Source: UBA6448 sp051893155 (lineage in GTDB: Bacteria; Bacillota_I; Bacilli_A; RF39; UBA660). From it: a stretch of 38,836 bases of DNA. Below are positions 32,143 through 38,836 of this stretch, one piece after another (positions within the stretch are counted from its first letter, which is position 1; every line of letters starts with the position of its first letter). Location: assembly GCA_051893155.1 (NCBI GenBank), contig JBJFGY010000077.1:1-38836 (forward strand), given 5' to 3'. The position numbers and the translations under genes were made by a program. The notes under the pieces are model-generated. The model made no database searches. It was not told the origin of the DNA and worked only from the letters and a program-made list of their open reading frames with translations.

Positions 32143-33198
32143 CTAATCCTGATTTCTTAAAAATGGAGGAATTTCATAATCATTATCTAATAATTCTGGA
32201 GTTTTTCTTTTAGGTAATTCAGCTCCATCAAATAATGTTTCATTACTTATTTCTTCATCAAAACCTGTTGCAATTACTGTTACTATTACTTCATCTTGAA
32301 GATTTTCATTTTTAATAGCACCAAAGATAATATTTACATCATTATTAGCGGCTTCTCTAACAGTTTCAACTGCATCTTCAATTTCAAATAATGTTAAATT
32401 ATTACCACCAGTTACGTTAACAATAGCATTTTTAGCTCCATCAATGGTTTCTTCAAGAAGTGAATTTGATACAGCTTGTTTAGCGGCTTCAATAGCTCTA
32501 TTTTCTCCTGCAGCACAACCAATACCAATAATTGCAGTACCACTTTTTTCCATTACTGTTTTAACATCGGCAAAGTCTAGGTTTATTACCCCTGTTACAG
32601 CAATTAAGTCAGATATTGATTGTACACCACGATGAAGTACATTATCAACTTCTTTAAATGCCATATCAAAAGATGTTGTTTTATCAATAATATCTCTTAA
32701 ACGATCATTTGGAATAACAATTAATGTATCAACATGCTTTTTTAAATCTTCTAGGCCTATTAAAGCATTTTCCATTCTTCTTTTGCCCTCGAATTTAAAT
32801 GGTTTTGTAACAATACCTACAGTTAAAGCGCCAAGTTCTTGAGCAATTTCAGCGATAATTGGAGCTGCGCCAGTACCAGTTCCGCCACCCATACCACAAG
32901 CAACGAAAACCATATCAGCACCAGTTAAAGCTTCCTCTAGTTCACTTTTGCTTTCAAGAGCAGCTGCACGACCTACTTCAGGGTTTGCTCCAGCGCCTCT
33001 TCCACCAGTAATATTTTTACCTATTTGAATTTTATTCGTACAAAGTGAAGCATTTAATACTTGTAAATCTGTATTTACTACATAAAATTCAACACTTTGG
33101 ACTCCTTCTTCTATCATTCGGTTAACAGCATTGCATCCGCCACCACCGACACCAACCACTTTTATCTTTGCAACTTGATCCATTACTAAATTTGACAT
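32143..33198 (-). CDS. ftsZ: Cell division GTPase FtsZ
   Basis: 351 residues. Tubulin signature GGGTGTG (104-110), nucleotide-binding VVGVGGGGCNAVNRM near the N-terminus, catalytic loop NLDFADV. The C-terminal linker is very short, and the conserved C-terminal peptide YEIPPFLRNQD that binds FtsA is present. Eleven bases after ftsA. It forms the division ring and, in spore formers, the polar septum. Confidence 0.97.
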   Translation of the reverse strand: MSNLVMDQVAKIKVVGVGGGGCNAVNRMIEEGVQSVEFYVVNTDLQVLNASLCTNKIQIGKNITGGRGAGANPEVGRAAALESKSELEEALTGADMVFVACGMGGGTGTGAAPIIAEIAQELGALTVGIVTKPFKFEGKRRMENALIGLEDLKKHVDTLIVIPNDRLRDIIDKTTSFDMAFKEVDNVLHRGVQSISDLIAVTGVINLDFADVKTVMEKSGTAIIGIGCAAGENRAIEAAKQAVSNSLLEETIDGAKNAIVNVTGGNNLTLFEIEDAVETVREAANNDVNIIFGAIKNENLQDEVIVTVIATGFDEEISNETLFDGAELPKRKTPELLDNDYEIPPFLRNQD

Positions 33199-33209
33199 CT
33201 ACATCCTCC

Positions 33210-34454
33210 TTAATTATCAAAAAAATATCCATATATTTTACCAAGAAGTGAATTATCGGATATATTAACTTTTTTACCTATACCCCCGAGTTCTTCTTGT
33301 TCATCTAAATTAAAAATAGAATATTCTGCATTTCTAAGTTTTAATCTACTATTATAATATTTAATCATTCCAACACATGTTGAATATTTATTATGCCTTG
33401 CCCCTATTTCTTTTACTTCATAAAATTCTGCTAAATCTTTAAAATTATCATCAAAAAAATGATCAAAATAAGGTAGCATTGTTATTCCCCCTGTAATTAT
33501 TATATAACTAATTTCTTTTTTTGTTAAGAGGTTAATTTGCTTTTTTATAAGCCCAGAAAGTTCTTTTAATCTTGATATAGTAACCGCGCTAACATCATAC
33601 TCACTAATTGTACGATCATCACCATTAATATCTTTAATTGTAATATTTTCATTAGGCCTTGCCATATGAATATCCGCAACAGCTAAATTTTCTTTTAAAT
33701 ATAATGCATCTGTTTTACTTGCTTTAAAAATATATTGAATATCTTTTTCAATTGAAGACGATGCAATATCAATTATTTCTGATGATGTTAAAATGCCTTT
33801 ATTTATAATAGAAACTGTAGTATTACTATAACCAATATTTACAACAGCTCCAACTTTTTTTAACATATCAGGGGTTTTAAATTCATAAAAGTCAGCAAGT
33901 GGAGATACACAAATATCAAAAACTGATACATTTATTTTTTCTAAACATTTAACAATATTTTCAAAATTATTTTTTGGAATAATTACAGCAACAACACTCA
34001 CAGTTAATTTATTAGCAATTGCTTTAATTGGATTTGTTATTGTTTCCTCATCATTTAAAATAAATTTTGTTGGTAAAATTGATACTAATTCCTTATTATC
34101 ACTTACTTTTTTATAAACACTTTTTTGCATTGCTTTAATAACATCTTCATGGGTAATAATTTTATCTTCATTTGTTATAGTTACACTTCCATTTGAAACA
34201 AAGCATTCTAAATTATCACTTGGTACATTTAGTAATACTTTTTTTATTGGTAAACCAACAATTTTCTCAGCTTGTTCAAAAACCTCTTTTAAACAAAATA
34301 ATGCACTTTCTTGATTAACGATATAACCTTTTTTTATTCCTTGAGATGGGCTTTGCACACACGCTAAAATATTAACTTTGTTTTTTTGTATTTCTCCAAC
34401 AACAAGTTTTACTAAACTAGAACCAATATCCAAACTAGCAATTATCTTTCTCAT
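33210..34454 (-). CDS. ftsA: Cell division protein FtsA
   Basis: 414 residues of the actin-like ATPase family: phosphate 1 ASLDIGSSLVKLVVGE, SHS2 domain in the first 200 residues, phosphate 2 GAVVNIGYSNTTVSII, adenosine motif IIITGGITMLPYF. The C-terminus ends in SLLGKIYGYFFDN, a short amphipathic membrane-targeting helix. Anchors FtsZ to the membrane. Confidence 0.95.
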   Translation of the reverse strand: MRKIIASLDIGSSLVKLVVGEIQKNKVNILACVQSPSQGIKKGYIVNQESALFCLKEVFEQAEKIVGLPIKKVLLNVPSDNLECFVSNGSVTITNEDKIITHEDVIKAMQKSVYKKVSDNKELVSILPTKFILNDEETITNPIKAIANKLTVSVVAVIIPKNNFENIVKCLEKINVSVFDICVSPLADFYEFKTPDMLKKVGAVVNIGYSNTTVSIINKGILTSSEIIDIASSSIEKDIQYIFKASKTDALYLKENLAVADIHMARPNENITIKDINGDDRTISEYDVSAVTISRLKELSGLIKKQINLLTKKEISYIIITGGITMLPYFDHFFDDNFKDLAEFYEVKEIGARHNKYSTCVGMIKYYNSRLKLRNAEYSIFNLDEQEELGGIGKKVNISDNSLLGKIYGYFFDN

Positions 34455-34480
34455 TTATCCCACCTATTTTTACTAGTCTT

Positions 34481-34509
34481 ATTATACCTAAGTTTTTGAT
34501 TCTTTACAA
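34481..34509 (-). promoter_or_regulatory. Promoter of ftsA-ftsZ
   Basis: Minus strand TTGTAA (34504-34509), 17-base spacer, perfect TATAAT (34481-34486), 26 bases before ftsA. Confidence 0.65.
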
Positions 34510-34515
34510 GTATAA

Positions 34516-34543
34516 TTGACTTAAGCAAAAAATATATTATAAT
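34516..34543 (+). promoter_or_regulatory. Promoter of the serine hydrolase gene
   Basis: TTGACT (34516-34521), 16-base spacer, perfect TATAAT (34538-34543), followed by AGAAAGG. It is divergent from the ftsA promoter with only about 6 bases between the two -35 elements. Confidence 0.65.
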
Positions 34544-34559
34544 ATTAAGAAAGGTTTTT

Positions 34560-35927
34560 ATGAATAATCTAGATAGCAAAGTTACAAATTTTATTGAGTT
34601 TTTATATAATAATCAAAATAATACAGATATTTCTGCATTTAAAAATTTTTATTCAAAAAATGATTATTATAAATTTTTATATGATGTTATTTTTTTATTA
34701 CAAAAATATCCAAATGAAGACATTACTTTTTATAAAGAAAAATTATTTAATGATAGCAAAATTATAAATTATTTAAATGAATTTATTAATGAAGCTCAAA
34801 TGGCTCCATCAATGATTTTAAAATATGGTACTGATTATATAAATGATACTATAATTATTAATGCAAATAATGAAGATACTCTTTTTGATTTAGCATCTAC
34901 TTCCAAAACGTTTACTGCTGTTGCAATACTTAAATTATGTGAAAATAATTTAATTAATCTTGATGATAAGATTACTAAATATGAACCAAGATTTAAAAAT
35001 TTAAATGATTTTACAATACTTGATTTGTTATCTTTTAGAAAACCATTAAAAACAAAAGAAAGGCTTGATAAAGCCAAAAATATAGAAGAAGCTCAAAATA
35101 TTTTATTTAATATTGAGTATAATGAAAATGCAGACCAAACATTTTTATATACTGATATGGGTTGTTTAGTACTTAAATATATTGTTGAAAATGTAACAAA
35201 TATGAAATTTAGTGATTTTTTAAATGAAGAAATTTTTCAAAAAAATAAAATGTTTAATACAGTTTTAAATCCAAAAAATTTAAATAATGTAGCAAACGAA
35301 AATAATTCAATGATAGTATTAAATGATGGAAAAATAATCCAAAATAGTACTCCACTTGGAACTGTACATGATCCAAAAGCAAATATTTTAGGTCAAAAAA
35401 ATGGTGTTTTTCCAGGACATGCCGGATATTTTTCTAATGTAAATGATATGTTTATTTTTGCTAGCAATCTTGCTAATAATAAAATTTTAAGAACTGATAG
35501 TATTTCTTTATTAACAACCCCTTTAGTAGGAAATGAATATTCCTATTATTTTGGATTATTAAATTATTCAAAACAATTAAATCCAAGTTTTATAAAAGTT
35601 CAACCATATTTATCTGGTAAAACTTTTCTTTCACCAGGATTTGCTGGAACTTCTTTATGTGTAGATAATTTAAATAAAGTATATGCATTTATGGCTTCAA
35701 ATAGATTAAATAATCGAATTTATCAAATACCTAATCATTTTAAAAAAGATATTTATACTATAAATAAAGCAAGATATTATCAAGGAAATATAGTTAATTT
35801 TGATTATACTCCTAAATCTCAAGATATAATGAATGTGATAATGACACTTGCTATTAAATATAAATTTTTAGAATATTTTTTTGATTTAAAAAAAGAAATA
35901 ATTTATAAAAAAGCCATAAAAAAATAG
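34560..35927 (+). CDS. Serine hydrolase of the beta-lactamase/penicillin-binding fold
   Basis: 455 residues with no signal peptide visible. Active-site motifs of the class C beta-lactamase-like family: SxxK as Ser113-Thr-Ser-Lys116 in LASTSKTFTAV, Tyr197 in FLYTDMGCLVL (YxN position reads YTD), and His287 in FPGHAGYFSN. The first 80 residues form a helical extension not typical of the family. Substrate unknown; such proteins act as esterases, peptidases or peptidoglycan amidases. Cytoplasmic location is suggested by the missing signal sequence. A divergent neighbour of ftsA without operon partners. Confidence 0.85.
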   Translation: MNNLDSKVTNFIEFLYNNQNNTDISAFKNFYSKNDYYKFLYDVIFLLQKYPNEDITFYKEKLFNDSKIINYLNEFINEAQMAPSMILKYGTDYINDTIIINANNEDTLFDLASTSKTFTAVAILKLCENNLINLDDKITKYEPRFKNLNDFTILDLLSFRKPLKTKERLDKAKNIEEAQNILFNIEYNENADQTFLYTDMGCLVLKYIVENVTNMKFSDFLNEEIFQKNKMFNTVLNPKNLNNVANENNSMIVLNDGKIIQNSTPLGTVHDPKANILGQKNGVFPGHAGYFSNVNDMFIFASNLANNKILRTDSISLLTTPLVGNEYSYYFGLLNYSKQLNPSFIKVQPYLSGKTFLSPGFAGTSLCVDNLNKVYAFMASNRLNNRIYQIPNHFKKDIYTINKARYYQGNIVNFDYTPKSQDIMNVIMTLAIKYKFLEYFFDLKKEIIYKKAIKK

Positions 35928-35946
35928 TTCATTTTTGAACTATTTT
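35921..35946. terminator. Bidirectional terminator between serine hydrolase and rplT
   Basis: Ten-base arms AAAATAGTTC and GAACTATTTT with loop ATTTTT, overlapping both convergent stop codons. Confidence 0.8.
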
Positions 35947-36461
35947 AATTTTTCAATTAATTCATTTTTCTTTAAAGTACTATAACCTTTAATTCCTTTA
36001 TCTTTAGCCATATCTTTTAATTCAGCTAATGAAAGAGAATCTAAATTAACATCTGCTTTTGCTTCTTTTTTTGTTTCAACAGTTTTTTCAACTTTTATTG
36101 TTTTTCCATCTAAAGCTTTTTTAGCAGTATTAACAAGTTCAGTAAAACTTTTTGGATCATTAATTGCTAGTTCTGAAAGCATCTTACGATTAATTTCAAT
36201 ACCAGTTTTTGATAAACCATTAATAAATTTTGAATAACTTATATCATTTTCTCTACAAGCAGCATTAATTCTAGTAATCCAAAGTTTTCTAAAGTTTCTT
36301 TTATTTTGTTTACGATCTCTATAAGCATATGCACCACTATGGAATAATTGTTCTTGTGCTGTCTTATATAATCTATGCTTACTTCCAAAATAACCTTTAG
36401 CTTGTTTTAATACTTTTCTTCTTCTATTTTTAGAAACATTTCCGCCTTTAACTCTTGCCAT
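35940..36461 (-). CDS. rplT: 50S ribosomal protein L20 with C-terminal SAP/Rho-N-like extension
   Basis: 173 residues against about 118 usual. Residues 1-117 are ordinary L20 (MARVKGGNVSKNRRRKVLKQ, LFHSGAYAYRDRKQNKR, LWITRINAACR). A charged linker of about 20 residues (TIKVEKTVETKKEAKADV) leads to residues 138-173, LDSLSLAELKDMAKDKGIKG then STLKKNELIEKLK, a helix-extended loop-helix pattern like SAP or Rho N-terminal domains that bind nucleic acid. No frameshift is needed to read it. Third gene of infC-rpmI-rplT; L20 in Bacillus represses this operon through its leader. Confidence 0.93.
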   Translation of the reverse strand: MARVKGGNVSKNRRRKVLKQAKGYFGSKHRLYKTAQEQLFHSGAYAYRDRKQNKRNFRKLWITRINAACRENDISYSKFINGLSKTGIEINRKMLSELAINDPKSFTELVNTAKKALDGKTIKVEKTVETKKEAKADVNLDSLSLAELKDMAKDKGIKGYSTLKKNELIEKLK

Positions 36462-36475
36462 TTTTTACACCACCC

Positions 36476-36670
36476 TTATATAACTTTTGAAAGGTTCTTT
36501 TCAATACCTTTAGCTAAAACGCCTTTAGTTCTTCTTTGACGAACTGATTTAGCACTATCCTTTCCAGTTTTGTGATTTGAATTACCTTTCTTATAAGTAA
36601 TTGTTCCATTTTTCTTTTTATTTAGTACTTTACTACTTGCCTTATGTGTTTTTTGTTTACATTTTCCCAT
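36476..36670 (-). CDS. rpmI: 50S ribosomal protein L35
   Basis: 64 residues, very basic, with KQKTHKASSKVLNKKKNGTI and KTGKDSAKSVRQRRTKGVL typical of L35. Normal length. Between infC and rplT in the standard order. Confidence 0.95.
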   Translation of the reverse strand: MGKCKQKTHKASSKVLNKKKNGTITYKKGNSNHKTGKDSAKSVRQRRTKGVLAKGIEKNLSKVI

Positions 36671-36686
36671 AACAATACTTCCTTTC

Positions 36687-37208
36687 TTATTTTTTTGGAG
36701 CTAACATCATATAAGCTTGTCGACCATCCAATTGAGGTTTTGTTTCAACAGTAGATACATCTGAAAGAGCCTCAGCAAATTTATTTAAAACATCAATACC
36801 AAGTTCTGGATGTGCCATTTGTCTTCCTTTAAAACGAATAAATGCTTTTATTTTATGACCTTTTTTTAAATAATTTTCCGCATTTCTTCTTCTTGTTTCA
36901 AAGTCTCCTACATCGATTGTAACTGATAAACGATATTCTTTAACTTCTTTACTTGTTTCTCTTTGTTTTTTTTGAGCATCTTTTAGTTTCTTTTGCTTTT
37001 CATAACGGAATTTATTATAATCCATTATTTTAGTAACCGCTACACCATTACCTTGATTCATTAATACTAAATCTAATCCTGCATAATTTGCAAGTGTTAG
37101 AGCATCCTCTAATTTTTTAATGCCCAATTTTTCCCCATTTGGACCTATTACCATAACTTGTTCAGCCTTAATCTGATTATTTATAGGTAAATCTTCAACC
37201 TTTGCTAT
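36687..37208 (-). CDS. infC: Translation initiation factor IF-3, apparent AUA start
   Basis: The first in-frame ATG (37154) would cut off the conserved N-terminus. Upstream in the same frame the sequence reads AKVEDLPINNQIKAEQV before MVIGPNGEKLGI, exactly the IF-3 N-terminal domain (NEQIRAxEVRLI in relatives). AGGAGG at 37218-37223 lies 9 bases before codon ATA 37208-37206, the only fitting initiator, giving 173 residues, the normal length. Rare AUU/AUA starts are the rule for infC in many bacteria because IF-3 itself rejects such codons and so represses its own synthesis. Residues from about 85 form the C-terminal domain (FRFKGRQMAHPELG). Confidence 0.85.
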   Translation of the reverse strand: MAKVEDLPINNQIKAEQVMVIGPNGEKLGIKKLEDALTLANYAGLDLVLMNQGNGVAVTKIMDYNKFRYEKQKKLKDAQKKQRETSKEVKEYRLSVTIDVGDFETRRRNAENYLKKGHKIKAFIRFKGRQMAHPELGIDVLNKFAEALSDVSTVETKPQLDGRQAYMMLAPKK

Positions 37209-37228
37209 ATAACTTCGCCTCCTAATAA

Positions 37229-37258
37229 TTAAAAAGGTGGATATATTCTATCCACCTT
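37229..37258 (-). terminator. Attenuator terminator in the infC leader
   Basis: Ten-base arms AAGGTGGATA and TATCCACCTT with loop of five, followed on the minus strand by TTTAATTATT, ending 6 bases before the infC ribosome binding site. Confidence 0.75.
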
Positions 37259-37341
37259 AAAAGCACTAAAATAATTCTTGGCCTTTTTACCTATCAACTT
37301 TAGTCGATCAGGTGGATATTAATCTCTTTCCTTCTTTAACT
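37259..37341 (-). promoter_or_regulatory. infC-rpmI-rplT leader with competing antiterminator arm (L20-leader type)
   Basis: The leader carries a second TATCCACCT (37310-37318, minus strand) that can pair with the first arm of the attenuator, so two exclusive folds exist. A small hairpin ATCGAC/GTTGAT lies between. In Bacillus L20 binds such a leader to favour termination; the arrangement here matches in outline. Confidence 0.6.
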
Positions 37342-37347
37342 AACAAT

Positions 37348-37376
37348 AGTTTACTATTAATTTATATGCTTGTCAA
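37348..37376 (-). promoter_or_regulatory. Promoter of infC-rpmI-rplT
   Basis: Minus strand TTGACA (37371-37376), 17-base spacer, TAAACT (37348-37353); transcript start expected near 37341. Confidence 0.7.
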
Positions 37377-37384
37377 GAAAAAAT

Positions 37385-38422
37385 TTATTCAACATTTTTT
37401 TCTTTTTTTACCTTATCTACTTTAAAACCAAAATGCTCTCTTATTTTATTTTCAAGTTCATTAGTTAGACTAGGATTATTTTTTAAATATGTTTTAACAT
37501 TTTCTTTTCCTTGACCAATTTTTTCGCCATTATATGAATACCAAGCACCACTTTTTTCAATTATATTAATGTCACTTGCTAAATCAATTATTTCTCCTTC
37601 TCTGGAAATTCCTTCTCCATACATTATATCAACACTAGCAGTTCTAAATGGTGGAGAAACTTTATTTTTAACTACTTTTATATTAACCTTATTCCCAATA
37701 ACAGTATCTCCTGATTTAATTTGTTCGCCTTTTCTAATATCTAGTCTAACGCTTGAATAAAACTTAAGTGCTCTACCACCAGGTGTAGTTTCAGGATTAC
37801 CAAATAAAATTCCAACTTTTTCTCTTAATTGGTTAATAAAAATGCATGTTGTTTTAGATTTATTCATATTACCAGATAGTTTTCTTAATGCTTGACTCAT
37901 TAGTCTTGCTTGAAGTCCAACATGTGAATCACCCATTTCACCATCAATTTCTGCTTGAGGTACAAGTGCTGCAACTGAATCTATTACAATTAAATCTACT
38001 GCTTCACTTTTTACTAAGGCATCACAAATTTCCAATGCTTGTTCTCCCGTATCAGGTTGACTTAATAATAAATTATTAATATTAACACCTAAATTTTTGG
38101 CATAAACTGGGTCTAATGCATGTTCTGCATCAATAAATGCCGCTCTACCACCCTTTTTTTGTACTTCCGCAATAGCCTGAAGAGCAATAGTAGTTTTACC
38201 ACTACTTTCTGGTCCAAATATTTCAATTATTCTTCCAACTGGAAAACCACCAACACCTAAAGCAATATCAAGGGAAAGTGAACCAGATGATGTAGTATCA
38301 ATTTCAATATGTTCCTCATCACCTAAACACATTATAGCGCCTTTACCAAACTGTTTTTCAATATCTGCTAATACCTGTTCTAGTACCTTATCTTTATTCT
38401 TTTCATCTTTTGTAATTTTCAT
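37385..38422 (-). CDS. recA: Recombinase A
   Basis: 345 residues. Walker A GPESSGKT (70-77), Walker B LIVIDSVAAL, L1 and L2 DNA-binding loops (EIDGEMGDSHVGLQARLMSQ; FINQLREKVGILFGNPETTP), C-terminal domain with short acidic/basic tail. Strand exchange, SOS co-protease. Preceded by a consensus promoter and a LexA-like site. Confidence 0.97.
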   Translation of the reverse strand: MKITKDEKNKDKVLEQVLADIEKQFGKGAIMCLGDEEHIEIDTTSSGSLSLDIALGVGGFPVGRIIEIFGPESSGKTTIALQAIAEVQKKGGRAAFIDAEHALDPVYAKNLGVNINNLLLSQPDTGEQALEICDALVKSEAVDLIVIDSVAALVPQAEIDGEMGDSHVGLQARLMSQALRKLSGNMNKSKTTCIFINQLREKVGILFGNPETTPGGRALKFYSSVRLDIRKGEQIKSGDTVIGNKVNIKVVKNKVSPPFRTASVDIMYGEGISREGEIIDLASDINIIEKSGAWYSYNGEKIGQGKENVKTYLKNNPSLTNELENKIREHFGFKVDKVKKEKNVE

Positions 38423-38505
38423 TTATTCTCCTTACTAAAACTCTGACACTATAATTTTATCTTATTAAAACTTAATTGTAAATATTATTTTGTCATCGCA
38501 ATTTT

Positions 38506-38534
38506 ATTATAAAACATTATTTTTATATTGTCAA
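38506..38534 (-). promoter_or_regulatory. Consensus sigma-A promoter of recA
   Basis: Minus strand TTGACA (38529-38534), 17-base spacer, TATAAT (38506-38511), both perfect. The leader is about 75 bases. Confidence 0.8.
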
Positions 38535-38547
38535 GAACATTTGTTTG
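38534..38547 (-). promoter_or_regulatory. LexA (SOS) box upstream of recA
   Basis: Minus strand CAAACAAATGTTCT matches the Gram-positive LexA/DinR consensus CGAACRNRYGTTYC at 11 of 13 defined positions and abuts the -35 element of recA, where repression would be expected. No lexA gene is in the window. Confidence 0.55.
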
Positions 38548-38586
38548 CTTTCAGTAAAATAGAATAAATTTTTTCGCAATCAGATT

Positions 38587-38595
38587 TGTTATAAT
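38587..38595 (+). promoter_or_regulatory. Extended -10 promoter element before the transposase-like gene
   Basis: TGTTATAAT, with no clear -35 at the right distance, 27 bases upstream of the start codon. Confidence 0.4.
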
Positions 38596-38621
38596 AAATA
38601 TAATAAAGGTGGTTGTAGTAA

Positions 38622-38836
38622 ATGAGAATAACAAGAAAAATGAGAAGAGAAAGAAAAAACTCAGTAAACCCATTGGAAGAATTATTAATAATAATGAAAC
38701 AATATTTTCCAAAACTAACCAATTGGATTGAAAATTTAACTGATACAAGACATCAATCTTATATAACTTATGATTTTAAAATATGTTTATTAACTCAAAT
38801 TCTAGCTTTTTGTTCTAGTTATCAATCGATGAATAA
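38622..38836 (+). mobile_element. Transposase-like gene, 5' part, cut by the window end
   Basis: An open frame of 71 codons from an ATG preceded by AAAGGTGG runs off the end. The basic start (MRITRKMRRERKNSV) is followed by a helical part and then LTDTRHQSYITYDFKICLL and TQILAFCSSYQSM, which resemble the N-terminal segment before the DDE domain in IS4-related transposases (D-x-R-xx-S-YI-x-Y). The catalytic part is outside the window. The left end of the element should lie between the recA promoter and this start, but no terminal repeat can be named from one end. Confidence 0.6.

Noticed and set aside
38531..38748. Small hydrophobic minus-strand frames upstream of recA
   Set aside because: They overlap the recA promoter and the plus-strand transposase-like gene, and have no ribosome binding sites.

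Overview
The window is chromosomal DNA from an AT-rich, Gram-positive-type bacterium of the Bacillota/Bacilli sphere, most like the reduced-genome gut lineages near Erysipelotrichales or RF39 (inference from gene content, gene order and codon use; no 16S is present). TGA is used as a stop (sigG ends ATGA, overlapping the next start) and Trp is TGG, so the standard bacterial code applies and not the Mycoplasma code. Shine-Dalgarno sites (AGGAGG, GGTGAT) and sigma-A promoters (TTGACA-17-TATAAT) are easy to see.

Layout. 1-2.5 kb: a YqfT-like gene convergent with nfo, a class-III-signal pilin, and a ylbD-ylbE pair. 2.5-6.9 kb: parE-parC. 7-13.8 kb: the classical rimP-nusA-ylxR-(deaminase)-infB-rbfA-truB operon, with a shortened rimP and a deaminase where a ribosomal L7Ae-like gene usually lies. 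13.8-16.4 kb: a GC-richer island with a large surface protein whose C-terminus resembles the variable C-type-lectin region of diversity-generating retroelement (DGR) targets. 16.4-19.4 kb: a UPF0316 protein, sigG, a sortase and a likely sortase substrate. 19.5-22.3 kb: a phosphohexomutase, a broken Fic gene bracketed by a 19-bp direct repeat, a small InlB-repeat membrane protein, and an intergenic tandem pseudoknot array. 22.3-25.5 kb: ruvA-HAD-ruvB-mscS and rpmB. 25.6-30 kb: a Tad/Flp pilus assembly operon (two TadE-like proteins, TadZ, TadA, TadB, TadC). 30-34.5 kb: ftsA-ftsZ-lipoprotein-spoIIGA-sigE. 34.5-38.4 kb: a serine hydrolase, infC-rpmI-rplT with an attenuator-like leader, and recA. 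The right edge cuts a transposase-like gene.

How it fits together. Most genes are informational (translation, recombination, topoisomerase IV, division). On top of this sits an endospore programme: sigE, its processing protease SpoIIGA, sigG, and YlbD/YlbE, with sigE still beside ftsAZ as in Bacillus. Cell-surface functions (Tad pilus, single pilin, sortase pair, lectin-like variable protein) form the accessory layer.

The observations most worth a second look are the tandem H-type pseudoknots at 22,089-22,182, supported by two compensatory base-pair changes between copies and resembling an orphan type III antitoxin array; the DGR-like variable region at 14,158-14,290; the apparent AUA start of infC; the L20 fusion to a SAP/Rho-N-like helix domain; and the Fic insertion that duplicated the 3' end of its neighbour.
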